Source of the DNA: Xanthostigma xanthostigma | Taxonomy: Eukaryota > Arthropoda > Insecta > Raphidioptera > Raphidiidae | Reading direction: 5' to 3' | Assembly: GCA_963575645.1 (NCBI GenBank) | Contig: OY754468.1 | Span: forward strand, 21,848,465 to 21,912,464 | Length of the DNA stretch: 64,000 nt | In this document: piece after piece, positions 10,820-23,150 of the stretch | Numbering within the stretch: the first letter of the stretch is position 1 | Layout: each line of letters begins with the position of its first letter | Program-made: the position numbers and the translations under genes | Notes under the pieces: generated by a model | Seen by the model: the letters and a program-made list of their open reading frames with translations, nothing else | What the model was told of the DNA's origin: nothing | Databases searched by the model: none

Positions 10820-13416
10820 TATATTTTTAACAAACAAATTTATTATTTATTGATTTTCTTTTAAGGAGACTCAATTTTTTTTACAAAAGTTTTATTTTTT
10901 AATTATTTTGCATTGCACTAAACTAGAAAAAACTGCATTATCAATTTAAGAAAAAAATAAATAGGACCACCTCGACACGAAATGAGGGTTATCGACTTCG
11001 CAATAGACAGGTGCTGCAGTACGATTCCCAGTGGGGATAGATACGGCTGGATTTTTTTCCTATACTGCCTCAGGTATATAGGTACAAGAACGGTTAACCC
11101 AAGACTCAAAAAAATCAAGATTACCTTAGGACCAAACGCTCTAGTCAACTATTATTGTCTATTTTTTTTCCTCTCTCCTTGCCATCAAAAGTGTATGTTA
11201 AATTGTACCAACAGTAGGTGTACCCTATTGACATCTATAGATGTTCATTTCTTTTATTTATTATCTACACTGTGAATAGCGGATCACAGCTGAACTAGTG
11301 ATATTAAAAGTTAAAAAAAAACTGCCTCAGGTCGAAAACAAATAAATGCTGTACCGGCCGTCCTGTTGTGTTTCTACATGGCTTCCTCAATAATATTCCA
11401 GAAAAATATCAATATGATTCCTTATTCAAGGCCATTACCTTATCTTAATTTCCTATACTTAATACTTCGAGGAGTTATTACATAAAAAATGGTATTTGAT
11501 TAGTAGAAAAGAAAACTACTTAACCGATTTAACTACAAATTATATTGACGCATTTTTTCATCTGCCTGAACACAACGGCGCCGAAATTATTCAAATCAGT
11601 TAGCCCTTGAAGAAGTCAAGGCTGAACAAACATTAAAAAAATATATATACATACGTGTACATATACAGGGTGGGAAACTGCTCATGTGTAAGTAGGATTT
11701 TAACACGTAACATACAATTATAAATATGCTGTTTCAGGCACTACTGATTTTTTTAGAGCAAGTATGATCACTGTTAAATTATCTACATAACAGGTCACTT
11801 AGTTATAACGGATAATCATTTTTATTATTATCATTTTTATCATAAAAAATTCACAAAAACATTATTATTATTATTATTATAAGTGTCAGAAAAAAATATT
11901 TTTGATAAAAATTTCTTTAAGCAAACCTAAAAGGAGATAATTAGAATGGGCAATTGATATGGCTCATCTCTTATACGGGGTGGATGTGAAAGTAAGGAAA
12001 TTCCATAAAAACTTGGAGATTTGTAAAGGAAATTTTAAGGATGTTTTTATTATTTACTCCCCTCTGGATCAAAATTATTAAAAACTCGGGTTTCGTGCTG
12101 CACAAATTGAGTTTTGGAAGCAATATAATATCATAAAAACATTAGTGCGGGTAACCTTTACGTTGAAGTAAAACTTCTTTTAATATGGTTTTACCACTCT
12201 CCTTTTTTGGGAAATATTCTGCACCCACAAATTAGATCACTCGTAAATTAAATTACGTTGGCTATGTTTATTCGTTTGCGTCCATAGTTATGTTTCACCT
12301 TTCATTCCAGCGTCTGTCAGTCGATGCCTTTAAATAGCGGACACTGCGAAAATATATTACTTCCGTCCGAAAAAAGATTTAAGTTACTCTCAACTCGCGC
12401 CTATAGAAGTTTTGCTTCAACAAATAAAATTACATAATCTGTATTGTTTGCGTTGGTTGCATGAGCTCATGAGCATCATAATATATATATGTCACAGTCC
12501 GATATTTAAATTAGCCGATTAATTAGACGTCTAGTCGGCTAGTTAAACGCCGACATTCAACTATATGCTTAGTCTTTTATAAGGTGAATGACGCTTATGG
12601 CATTTAATAGTACAAGCGACGGACGTAAAATATTAAATATGGTTCCGATTTTATATAGAGGTAAAACTTTCAGAAAAGATAGATAGTACACCTTTAATCA
12701 ACCCACCGAGAACCCGGCCCGACAGCGAAGAACATCATTTCCGGTTTTCATTTTTATGCATGTAGTTATTTTTTACTGTTCCAACACCATAAGTGGGAAT
12801 GGTACAACTCATTTAGATCAAAATTCCCTTTCCAAAATTGTGCGTCTGTTTGTTTGTATACATGATACAAACGGATGAACGGATTGAAATAAAATTTTGG
12901 GAGGATGTTTGTTATGCAAAATATGGAGGCCCTATTGTTTTAGGGGAAAATCGGCGCATACGCAAAAGAGATATATGCTTTAGCCTATAATGATGGATTT
13001 TATAATATAATGGTGTATTTTTCATAACGATTTTTATTCCAATTATTTTTCCAAGAAAGTTTTGTTAAAAATGTATTTTTCTAAACTTTATGGTTTCTGA
13101 TATTTTGAAAATAAAAAAATCAGTTGTTCTTTTGTTCTGTTGATCTGTCAGAAAGACATGCTTTGGCGAATGTTTACATGACGTGAAACATTTTATGTAG
13201 GTAACCATACCAACGAGTAACAAATATCATATTTAATACTAGCCATTACCCGAGTTATCGCACGCGATATCAGAAATTTTATTTTTTTTCTTATATACTC
13301 TATCAAATGTCAACATTTCTGAAGTTGGAATAGTCCCGTCACCCAATTGGCAGAAAATTTTTCCATGCAGTAACATTCCGATTTGGCTAAACTAAATGTC
13401 GGGCTGCAAAACATTA
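10820..13416. other. Intergenic DNA with a short microsatellite
   Basis: No gene was recognised. There is an ATT microsatellite at about 11861-11880. A TACAGGGTGGGAAACTG start near 11665 looks like the left end of a TA-target element, but I found no matching right end. At about 12840-12910 a phrase (aacggatgaacggattgaaataaaattttgg) resembles a retroelement 3' tail. Confidence 0.35.
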
Positions 13417-13418
13417 TA

Positions 13419-13878
13419 CAGGTGACCGGTAATTGCTCATTCCTCTCGGGAGAAGAAACTGTGACTAATTTGGGATGATTTAACCTTATCACTTGGGGGT
13501 CGGAAATGAGTAATTTTTTTTATCATAATGACACTTCTGTGAAGAATTTTTATTTTATTTATTTTTTATTTATTGTAAGTTTAACCACATAACATATAAA
13601 ATCTAACAGTAAATTTAGTGGTTTTTAGCTTTTGGAAAGTTGGCCAATCAGAAAGTAAGCTATCAGATCATGGACAAATTCAGGCCAAAAAGTGAAAATA
13701 ATACTTATATTTTTTTTAATTTTTAACTCCCAAAATTTGGAATTTTGTAAAAAGACCACCGAAGTAGATTTTTTCGAAAATGACGCATTTCCGACCCCCA
13801 AGTGTTTGAGTTTAATTAATTCCAAATTAGTCATAGTTTCTTCTCCCGAGAGGAATACGAGCAATTACCGGTCACCTG
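13419..13878. mobile_element. TA-flanked MITE with about 100-bp inverted repeats
   Basis: Starts CAGGTGACCGGTAATTG and ends with its inverse, flanked by TA on both sides. The inverted repeats continue inward past TCTCGGGAGAAGAAACT to the CCCCCAAGTG/CACTTGGGGG block. A shorter member of the same family is at 38677-38919. There is no coding capacity, and a TA duplication points to the Tc1/mariner group. Confidence 0.8.
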
Positions 13879-14500
13879 TATACATTTTACATGTTCTATA
13901 GACGCAAGCAGGGCCATGCGAAGGGAAAATTGCGCTCGGGGCATAGCATTAATTTGGTGCCCCTCACACTTCGTAATCACCAATCAAACAAAATTTTGAT
14001 TGGATTTTGGTTCCCTCCCTCCAAAAGCCGGCGCTCGGGGTTAGTTAAATATGATGAATTTTAAACAAACTGAATCTGAGATAATTAACGCTTAAAAAAA
14101 TTGACACGTATAACCAATAATTCCTTCTTCCTTTTGGTGAAATTTGGTAAGATGCGTGAGATTTATCCTATAATTTTTAAATAATTAAATTTATTTTGTC
14201 ATTGTTTTTGTTTCCGCATATTATTACATAAGCGTTAATAGTGCCGTATTTTATGTACTGCATTTTTTTTGTGAAACAAGAGGAGAAAATGATACTATAA
14301 CAAATTTAATTAAATTTTGTAAAAGGCACCTTGTAAAAATGTATATTCTCCGAATTAAAAAGTTGACGTGAGATAAAAATTGAATCCCTCCCTTTAAATG
14401 AGATTTGGTGAGATTTTGCCGAACCCCTACACTTCATTTTGAGCTCACGTAATTATTGGACGTCCCCTAATATGTAAGGACTTTTGAGACATCCGTATTT

Positions 14501-14591
14501 ATTAAAAAAAAATCGTTTTGAAACTAAAACGAACTTGTATATTTAATAATTATACAAGTTCGTTTTAGTTTCAAAACGATTTTTTTTTAAT
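14501..14591. repeat. Perfect 41-bp-arm palindrome
   Basis: Arms 14501-14541 and 14551-14591 are exact inverses with a 9-base loop (TTTAATAAT). The arm core is ATCGTTTTGAAACTAAAACG. It could be a foldback MITE reduced to its inverted repeats. It lies about 0.9 kb upstream of the FOG-like start codon. Confidence 0.9.
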
Positions 14592-15503
14592 AATTATTAA
14601 TTATTATGTAACAAGGCAGGTAGTGTAACATTGCTAGTGTTAAAAATTTAGATAATTTTATTCAGTAAAATCTCAAAAAGTCGTTAAACTTACACGTTAC
14701 AAGTGAAGAGTGTTTACAATAATAATATTTTGAATTATATTTTTATTTGTTAATTTTAATAAATTAACGATAAAATGCCATAACGATAATATACTATCAG
14801 ACGCCTTATATTTAATAGTGCAATAATAAAAACTAATGATTAGCAAAGCTTATCAATTTCTAGAAATTAACAACAACAAATAATATACATATTATTAAAA
14901 CTATTGATAATAATGAAAACTAAACTTAGTTTTTTCAATCCTCACTTTAAATATTAATTCGTTTTAAAGTTTTGCTGTCTATCCGTTCAACGATTGCGCG
15001 CAGGCGTGAACTGTGTACAAGTAGAGCCCGGTCTTTTTCTATACACGTTGCGCTGACAGTTGTTTACAAACGTTAGAGTGGGAAGGTTATGTCGCTCGTA
15101 TTTGACATTTAGATTGTATTAATTATAAAATACGTGATTATTATCTATTGAAAAAATATTACCTGCGGTTACAACGTCTAGATTATTATCATCAATTAGT
15201 GAAATGAATAAACAACAGAGGAAACTTGTCAGAAACTGCTCTTTTTCGTATTTTGTTGATAATTAATTTTGTGTTTGTGAAGCGTGTATTTTGGTTTAAA
15301 CAATTTTACTTTTGACAAACAAATCATTGAGTAATGGTGTTTAAATTAAGAACTGTTTTTGGAATGGACGAAGTGTATACATAAAATTAACTATGTAAGC
15401 CACGTGTGAATTTTAGAACTCGTAAATCTATTCGCTGGAAAGGTTGACTTTTTTTGAAGAAGGAACTCGCAAAGGCGCTCGATCAGCTATTTCCAGTTGC
15501 AGA
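14592..15503 (+). promoter_or_regulatory. Putative promoter and 5' untranslated region of the FOG-like gene
   Basis: The first half is AT-rich. A GC-richer patch at about 14985-15100 (with GCGCGCAGGCGTG) is the best candidate core promoter. The frame leading to the ATG at 15504 has an upstream stop TAA at 15423-15425 and no other in-frame ATG after it. No TATA box was recognised and the start site is not determined. Confidence 0.4.
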
Positions 15504-15543
15504 ATGTCACGGCGGAAGCAGAGCAATCCAAAGCCACTAAAAA
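15504..15543 (+). CDS. ush: First coding exon of a FOG/u-shaped-type multi-zinc-finger cofactor (partial)
   Basis: Forty coding bases read MSRRKQSNPKPLK plus one base of the next codon, then a consensus GTAAGT donor (phase 1). MSRRKQ at the extreme N-terminus is the NuRD (RBBP4/7)-binding motif shared by FOG/ZFPM, SALL and BCL11 proteins. The SNP wording and the 13-residue length with a split codon fit vertebrate FOG1 (MSRRKQSNPRQIK) best. FOG proteins bind GATA factors and recruit NuRD; Drosophila's is u-shaped, partner of Pannier. Position -3 is A, a good start context. No zinc-finger exon is visible downstream, so the rest lies beyond the window. SALL or BCL11 identity is the main alternative. 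Confidence 0.75.
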
Positions 15544-16565
15544 GTAAGTTTGCATTAATTTTTTCGGATACCTATAATTTTTACGTCAACATTTGATTAA
15601 ATATTCTAAAAACAATAGCAACTAAAATATCAGAATTAGAAATTCGAATAATGCAACTTTATTTATACTGTAGGTAGGTGCTATTTATTAATATATTCAG
15701 ATTTAGATGTAAATGTTTTTTTAAACCTATATAAAATGTACAATCCTTAGTATTATCCGGATATTTTACTCATAAACCACTCACGCTTGTCTAGTGTCTG
15801 TCTGTAAAAAAAAAATGATAAATTTTACTTGTGTGATGTTAAGAGTGGGGGAATTGTATTTCTCACGTGGTCGTTTGACACATTAGGTTTTGTTCTATAC
15901 TTTGGAATGTTGTTAATAATATGTAAACAAATAATTTCCAAAAATATTCTAAAATTCGAAATTTAATATCTATTAAAGATCTTTTATCTTTTAAGTTAAA
16001 TATTTGTTTTTTGATACGGTGTGAATTATGATTTGTATCAAAAAAGAAATATTAATAATAAGTACATGTCAAATTGGTTTATCCTTTTTTGATAAAAAAA
16101 TACAAAAAATCGTGTGTTATCAACGTAGTGTACCTACCTACCGACTTTTTTCTAAATAACACTCAACCATCTTTAAAATTATACCATCTGAAGTGGCCGT
16201 CGCAAGCAATTTTTATCGAAACGTCAAATTATTCGAATCGTTTATACTTTATAGTTTATACGATGCGATATATATTTACAGAACAAAAATCAACCGATCG
16301 TAATTCTTCTGTACCATTGGCGTCTTATTTGTTTCCTGGGTAGTTACGTTTTTATGTGTTGTGAAAAACTTTTTATTTTGTCACAAATTTTTAAAGTATA
16401 AAAGTTTTTATAGTGGAAATTTTTAGAAGAAAAATTAAGACCCCTCCAGTTTTGAATTAATGTAGATTATAGACGCTCTACAACTGATATCATTAACGTG
16501 TTCTTACTTCGCGGGTTTGAATGTCACCTTTATTGGAATAGTCATCTTGTTGATAATATCAACAA

Positions 16566-16632
16566 GGGTTTTGCTGTACCTATTAGGTATATTATAATAT
16601 ATTATACCTACCTAATAGGTACAGCAAAACCC
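16566..16632. repeat. Palindrome with 22-bp arms
   Basis: GGGTTTTGCTGTACCTATTAGG (16566-16587) is exactly inverted at 16611-16632 around an AT-rich centre that is itself largely self-complementary. It is probably a minimal foldback repeat. Confidence 0.85.
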
Positions 16633-16761
16633 GGTTTAACAGTGCCCGTTTTATCCGAGTTTTTTTGATTATTATTTGAGGTATAGGGTCGATTGATGAT
16701 GACTCGTAAAATTTAAACTTTATTATAGTATTTATGAAAGAAATAATTTCTGCTATTACAT

Positions 16762-17332
16762 AAGCTCTGTTCCAAGCTCTCTGAGAACGGAAACAGAACT
16801 CCCACCGTCTTGGGCCATAGCTCAAAAACCATATAAACAGTTTCGTCATTAGCGTAGCAAGAGGGGGGGGGCGGGTGAGCCTGGCTTACCCTATAATCCT
16901 CCAGGCTCGTCCTAGAATATTAATTGTTCCCGTACAAATAACAAGATAAAGGGCCATAGCTCAAAAACCATTATAAACAGTTTCGTCATTAGCGTAGCAA
17001 GAGGGGGGGGGCAGGTGAGCCTGGCTTACCCTATAATCCTCCAGGCCCATCCTAGAATATTAATTGTTCCCGTACAAATAACAAGATAAATCTACAATAG
17101 TCTACATATTTTCTTTGTCGTGAAATTTCTCCATAGAAAGGTGTGTTGATCGATTTCGCTTCTATGAACAGTTTTGAAATTTTGTGTAAATGGTAGCTGA
17201 TAACGGCAGGTAGAGTTGAAAATTTGGCCCCTCTAGGATAAAATCGTTGATACGCTTATGAGTTTCATTTTAGCTACTGCGTAAGACGGTGACTGTTCTG
17301 TTACCGCTCACAGACAGCTTGGAACAGAGCTT
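16762..17332. mobile_element. MITE with AAGCTCTGTTCCAAGC ends
   Basis: The left end AAGCTCTGTTCCAAGCT and the inverse at 17315-17332 define the element, and similarity continues inward for about 35 bp (GAACGGAAACAGAAC versus GAGCGGTAACAGAAC). No clear target duplication was seen. It contains a 139-bp tandem duplication (16812-17090). Confidence 0.65.
16812..17090. repeat. Tandem duplication of a 139-bp unit
   Basis: Unit 1 (16812-16950) and unit 2 (16951-17090) differ by only a few substitutions (CGGGTGAG/CAGGTGAG, CTCGTCC/CCCATCC) and one inserted T. Each includes a run of G near TAGCAAGAG. The near-identity means a recent event within the MITE. Confidence 0.92.
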
Positions 17333-17580
17333 TAGAAAATGTTTAACGTATAATATAGGTAACATAATAACAACAAAAGAATGGTGATATTAAACAATAA
17401 ATAAATTAATAATAATTAAATAATATAGGTAACAATTAATTATTTTATGTAAATTTATGCTATATACATTTTAAATTAAATAAAACACGTTTTAATTTAT
17501 GTATTTTATAACAACTTCGTCAAACAGTTCCAAATCTTGGTTTCTGGGATTGTAGGCTGTGGTTCATTGATATTTCTACT

Positions 17581-17693
17581 TGACGTTTCGTCTCCAATTC
17601 ACACTTGTCTGTGAGTCGCCTAGAAGGACACTTCGCTCGCTGCCACATCGTCTTTGATAATGTGAAAGTGCCGCAGTTTTAGACGAAACGTCA
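17581..17693. repeat. Inverted pair TGACGTTTCGTCT / AGACGAAACGTCA
   Basis: Thirteen bases at 17581-17593 are exactly inverted at 17681-17693. Such GACGTTTCGTC phrases occur near the 3' ends of some insect retroelements, including Penelope-like ones. No element boundaries were found. Confidence 0.45.
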
Positions 17694-19490
17694 GGCAGAA
17701 ATCCAAATGGACCACGACCTACAAGCCCGGTAAACAAGAAGATTTGGTAGTGCACGGGCAGTGAAAAAGCCTACACACTTGGATAAACATCTTAACCCTC
17801 AAATTCATATTGTGGGATGCAGCCTACATATAATATCTCATAATTATTATGTCATTAAAAAAAAAAAACATGTCACCTGTGCATCTAGAACAGACTTATT
17901 TTTAAATTCGTATTTTTTTTTGAATTGTATTCGAATTTGACAACCTAAACTAAAACCATACTACATAAACACCTATACTTTTTACTTGGAGGGCATATAG
18001 TTTAGGCTGCATCCTACAAATGTTCCTGTAATTCCCATACCCTGAGACATCGAACACATATTTTTTTAAATATAAATACAAAATCATGCATGAGCTTTAA
18101 AGATCCAAACTAAAATCTCTTATTTGACTATAGGCCACTGTCCGAAACAATTGTTATAAAATACATTTCTTAAGTGTAAATAAATTTTGAAAGCTGCAGT
18201 GTTTTATTTAATTTAAAATGTACCGACACCAATAATACTAATATTATAATATGTAAATATATCTCAAGTAGGGCTGGTTAATGATTATTTTAATTGGATC
18301 AAACACGGAAATGATATTTTAGATTTCAGAACGGATGAAATAATGCGCAACGGTGAAGCTATTTGATTTCATTAAAAAAATAGCTATAAAATCAACATAG
18401 ATGTATTGTAGAATTTCTGTGATTTGTCGGTTCGATATTATATTATACGTATTAATGTGTTTTAAATTACTATGACTTACTTATCTAATTATTTTATAAT
18501 GTTTCATTTATGTTTTACATTAATACTCTATCTGATCTTAATGTAAACTCATTGAAAAATTAAGTTATTATGTATAATTTTTGACGTACCTGCATTTGAA
18601 ATATGCACTAACATTGAGTTTTTATTATGGATAAAAGCTGATTTTAAAGCTTTTTATTGTTGTTTACTATCTTCCGTTTATTTTCGTCGGCTTAGAAAAA
18701 GTACTTAAAATACAGTTCGATTTTTTTCGACAGTCTGCCAGCGGTTCTACTCAACCGATTTTTTCGTTTAATTGTTCACAGATCATCACTATTTTCCTTT
18801 TTATTGTTATCGTTTTTGTTATTATGAATAAACATTTGTGAACGTTCTTTTCTATAAGAATGTATACCTAATAAGTATACCTACTTAATTTTTCAAAATC
18901 TTATTCCACGTACCTACAAAAATTAAATATAGAAAGTTACACTGACCAAAAATAAAATACGCACGATTTGAGACCCCCTAAATCATAACTCTTAAATGAA
19001 ATTCTGCAATGGGAAATCTTTTTTTTATTATAAAAAAAGTGCATTTTTGATGATAGGGGGTACCTACTAAGTACGCTATTTTGGTGATCGCGGATCTACT
19101 TTTGGCAAATTTAACCATTGTATTTATTAAAATATTAAAATTTTCAATTTTAGTTGATTTTTAGAATCAGTCGACTTATATTCTGTGTTAGGATTCTAAG
19201 GTAGACCTGTGTTGCTTGCATTGAAATCACCAACATACCTAATATAATAATAATTAATACTTATTACTTATCCTTTATTAATTTCAAATTACTGAAATTA
19301 TAATTTTGAAAAACTGCATCGCAGGGTAGATATTATTAATTAATTATTATTTGGAGCCACTTCTCCTTACGTTTTGAGTGGAGGACAACATTAACTTAGG
19401 GTTGCCACCCAATGTTGTCTCTGCCGCCATTTTGGTTTTATAAAAACAAAATCTAGTGTATAACCATAGCACGGTATAGACACTTTAGAC

Positions 19491-19720
19491 CAGGGGCGGG
19501 CAAATCTTTTGATCGGCGGGCCACATAGCTGATGAAAATTTGACCGCGGGCCGGATGGCTGACGAAAATTTCACCGCGGGCCAAAAATTTGCAGAAAAAA
19601 AGATCGTCATATTCTATTTCCGCTACTATTTTTCTAAAATTTTCTAAAATGCTTCGCGGGCCGGATTAAATTGCGCTGCGGGTCGGATCCGGCCCGCAGG
19701 CCGCCATTTGCCCAAGCCTG
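19491..19720. mobile_element. hAT-type MITE (CAGGGGCGGGCAAAT ends)
   Basis: Ends are CAGGGGCGGGCAAAT on the left and, reversed, CAGGCTTGGGCAAATGG on the right. An exact 8-bp duplication CTTTAGAC lies at 19483-19490 and 19721-19728. It is 230 bp, with internal repeats of GCGGGCC phrases. Confidence 0.92.
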
Positions 19721-20281
19721 CTTTAGACGAATCGATAGATTGATTAAAATCTATCCAGCCTTTGGGATGCTTCGAGGGTATAAGGAATTCCGCAAACATT
19801 AATTCTTACTAAGATACGTATGAAAAACATAACCCTCTGTCTTTGCTCTCGCGCAATCGGGTAAAAAATAGAATAATAAACGAGCTAATATGCAGTATAG
19901 AACTTACAAAACGATCGACGATTATGAAAGTGAGGCCAGCGCTGTGGTGCGGGTTGAGAAACATAATCAGCTCACGACATCCAGGAAACTTGAGGCGATA
20001 ACAGATCGTTGTTTTATTTTATATAAATAAAGGAACGGTTTAAAATGAAAGATAAACAATCTCTCTTTAAGCTTCCCACGCCTACTTTGTTGTTTGTGCT
20101 GTGTTTAGTGCACATATAGTGTACAGCGTTGTATCAACACACGCGGGGCCATTTCTCTTAGCCTATACGTATGCACATATTAAAATTATCGACAGATCTT
20201 TTCTTCTGCCCATATGCTTATATAATATGAGTTTTTTTACAAAATCAATTCGGTTTTTAAACGCTTTATATTAGTTTGGGT

Positions 20282-20820
20282 TGTAACTAACTATGTATGT
20301 ATGTAACTAACTATGTATGTATGTCCGTAACGGAATCTTTGAGCATAATTTTCACCAATTTCCCGAAGTCTGATTAATTTGAAACTTTGCATACGTATCA
20401 AGGACCGATGACAATGCAATAATTTGATAACAGTTTCCCATTATCCTTATTAGGACCCCCAGGATTAATAAATTCTTTTATAGATCCTCTGTAGTAAACG
20501 CTTTATTTTCACCAATTTCCCGAAGTCTGATTAATTTGAAACTTTGCATACGTATCAAGGACCGATGACAATGCAATAATTTGATAACAGTTTCCCATTA
20601 TCCTTATTATTAAACGCTTTATATTAGTTTGGGTTGTAACTATGTATGTATGTCCGTAACGGAATCTTTGAGCATAATTTTCACCAATTTCCCGAAGTCT
20701 GATTAATTTGAAACTTTGCATACGTATCAAGGACCGATGACAATGCAATAATTTGATAACAGTTTCCCATTATCCTTATTAGGACCCCCAGGATTAATAA
20801 ATTCTTTTATAGATCCTCAA
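20282..20820. repeat. Three near-identical tandem copies of a segment next to a giant foldback
   Basis: A core of about 100 bp starting TTTCACCAATTTCCCGAAGT and ending TTTCCCATTATCCTTATTA occurs at about 20350-20450, 20507-20608 and 20680-20781 with almost no differences. TATG microsatellite stretches and a shared CGCTTTATATTAGTTTGGG lead-in separate them. The array abuts the foldback at 20842-21050. Confidence 0.88.
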
Positions 20821-20841
20821 ACTAAAAAGTGAAAAATAAAA

Positions 20842-21050
20842 TATAGTTTAAAAAAAACTAAAAAACACGCTTTATATCGGACTAAAAAGTAAAAAATAAT
20901 TGTTTTAAAATAAGCTTAAAAAGCGTTGGGCGCTCGATGTACGAAAATGTGGAACAAAGCGCCCCACGCTTTTTAAGCTTATTTTAAAACAATTATTTTT
21001 TACTTTTTAGTCCGATATAAAGCGTGTTTTTTAGTTTTTTTTAAACTATA
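20842..21050. repeat. Giant foldback, 93-bp arms with one mismatch
   Basis: Arms 20842-20934 and 20958-21050 are exact inverses except for one base in the GCGTTGGGCGC tip. The loop is 23 bases. The tip and loop (GGCGCTCGATGTACGAAAAT and onward) recur, reversed, in the foldback at 47891-48174, where the arms are longer. The near-perfect match implies recent formation or gene conversion between arms. Confidence 0.92.
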
Positions 21051-21189
21051 TTTTTTTTTGTGGGCGTTAGCACTGTGTGGAAGGAAGAACTGCTTAGGCT
21101 TCAACAGTTTTCTGAGCCAGTCAGTGGCGTGGTCAAAGACAGCTTGTAAGGGTATATATTCTGCACCTTCCAATAAATTAAATTAAACA

Positions 21190-22510
21190 TTGTAAAAACC
21201 CCCGACGTAGAACGACTACTTATGTATTATGTAAAAGTGTTGTATATTTTTATGTTATGTTTATGTTATAATTAGTCTATGAGGCAGTGAAATTTTCGGT
21301 ACTTATTTTCCCAGTCAGCAAACACCGATAGAATTATTCGGTTTGTTATTCTAAGCAAAATTCATATATATGTGGGGGGGGGCAATGGGTTGAGGCGGAA
21401 AATACGTTAGAAAGTACAAATATACTGCACTTTCTTCCAGTGATAAAAATAGTTCTATTAGTGAGAGATATAGTGAAGTTAAGAAAAAAAATAGTCTGGC
21501 TAATCTGTGAGTATGGATAATATATCTGGCAGGTAAAAAATTGGAAAAAAATAATCAAAACCATTGCTCTTATTTTCGCAGTCCTAAAAATTTGTCTGAT
21601 GATAGTTTATATTATAATTACAGCGGCAAATATAGTCTGGCTAATGTGGAACACCCCGAAAGCCTCGTCAGGCGCGCTAAATTCGGCATGTTAAATTATA
21701 CAGGTGATTGTTGTCATCTCTATCTGATTTGTGAGTCTGTCAGGGCTTTAGTGATTGTAAATGATAGCCAGACCAGACGTGTATTTTCTATGAAATTATA
21801 GTATTATTTATCATATGACAAATTTTCAAATCCGGGAAAATAACAGCAAAAATGTTATAATTTTTACGATTTTCAAGATACCGTCAGACTCATTTGCCAA
21901 CTTCGTACTTTTGATTATAGTTTATGATAGTATCAAATGATACGTTAAATTTCAAGTATGGGAAAATAAGGGTTACAGATTTCAAAATTCGGTCAAATAT
22001 TTGCATCCGCAAATTTTCAGCCAGACTGACTTTCCGCCACTTGGGATGTGTCAGACTGTTATTTCCATTAATTAAATGATTCACTTTAATTAATGTCAGA
22101 TATTTATGACTGGGAATATAAGTGGACTTGTCTTTTTTTTATCCGAAAATTTTAGCCAGACTCACAAATTGTCGTTTTGTGTCACCATCCCAATAAACTA
22201 TTTCATATTCATCTAATGGGAAAAAAGTACAAAAAAAATTCGCTGCCTGCTGGACTATACATGAAAGTTACTGATTTTAATGAAAATTGTCTACAACGCA
22301 CTTTTTATTAGGTAGTCTTTTTGGGTCGGTGACTTTTGAATTTTGAAATTTAATTAATTTGGAGTTTTTTATAACTTAACTCTATATCATCTAGTAATCA
22401 TATAGTCTTTCAAACAAAACAAACCGCCTCAAAATCGGTACACATACACACGACACACAAACACCATCTCAAACGCACAACACCCCCTTCTACGTCTGTC
22501 GCCGGGTGTT
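21190..22510. other. Unclassified repeat-like segment
   Basis: Begins near TGTAAAAACCCCCGACG and ends near GTCGCCGGGTGTTAATTA, which are loosely inverse of each other and could be element ends. Phrases around TCTGGCTAAT and CCAGAC recur within it. The short open frames show no domain I recognise. I cannot class it. Confidence 0.3.
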
Positions 22511-22586
22511 AATTAAGTATTATTCAGCCTCTTTGTGTTAGACGCAATGTAAAATAGTGTCAACAAAATCAATGAACATTTTATCG

Positions 22587-22621
22587 GAAGGTTTATTATT
22601 ATTATTATTATTATTATTATT
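22587..22621. repeat. TTA microsatellite
   Basis: About eleven uninterrupted TTA/ATT triplets. The reading frame through it encodes a leucine run but has no other coding support. Confidence 0.9.
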
Positions 22622-22903
22622 TACTGTCAAACTAATAAGGAAACAATTTTTATATTTGAATAAGGCAGTTATTAGTTGCATATTTTCCAGTTTGTACTAT
22701 GAAAAACTTACCAAAAGTACAGAATTATTTATTGAAAAATTATTCAAATAATTTCGGACAAAAATTACACTAAACCCGCAAGGTGCCCGACATCAGTAAA
22801 AAAATGTTATGCTTTTTTACCTAGGAATTTTTTTAAAGAATGAAATTGGTTTTTAATATGTTAAAAAGTGTTTTCTCTCTCTCTCTAAATGAAACACAGT
22901 ATA

Positions 22904-23150
22904 GACCAGTAAAATGACGAACCCAGTTTCCACTAATTCGAAATTTAGAAGAACTTTTCCATGGTTACAATATTGAATTTTGACAAGATACAAGTAAAAA
23001 GGTGATGAAACACAGTTGTTTAACTCTTTTTAACAAGTTCCAGTCATCGCACGAAGGTTTATCATACTGATATAAATATTCCCTCAAATTTTCACCCTTT
23101 TGCAATTTTGTGGAAACACTTAGTGTCAAATCATTTTCATTTTACTGGTC
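22904..23150. mobile_element. TA-flanked MITE, GACCAGTAAAATGA ends
   Basis: Starts GACCAGTAAAATGA and ends with its inverse TCATTTTACTGGTC; TA lies directly outside both ends. It is 247 bp. Its interior (GTTCCAGTCATCGCACGAAG and AAATTTTCACCCTTTTGCAA) is the single-copy reverse of the unit that is tripled in the element at 34012-34582. It fits a Tc1/mariner-derived family. Confidence 0.85.

Noticed and set aside
15504-15543. SALL or BCL11 first exon
   Set aside because: Not excluded, but SALL and BCL11 first exons as I recall are longer and read MSRRKQAKP or MSRRKQGKP; SNP with a 13-residue exon fits FOG better.
22587-22621. CRISPR-like or coding leucine repeat
   Set aside because: It is a plain TTA microsatellite.
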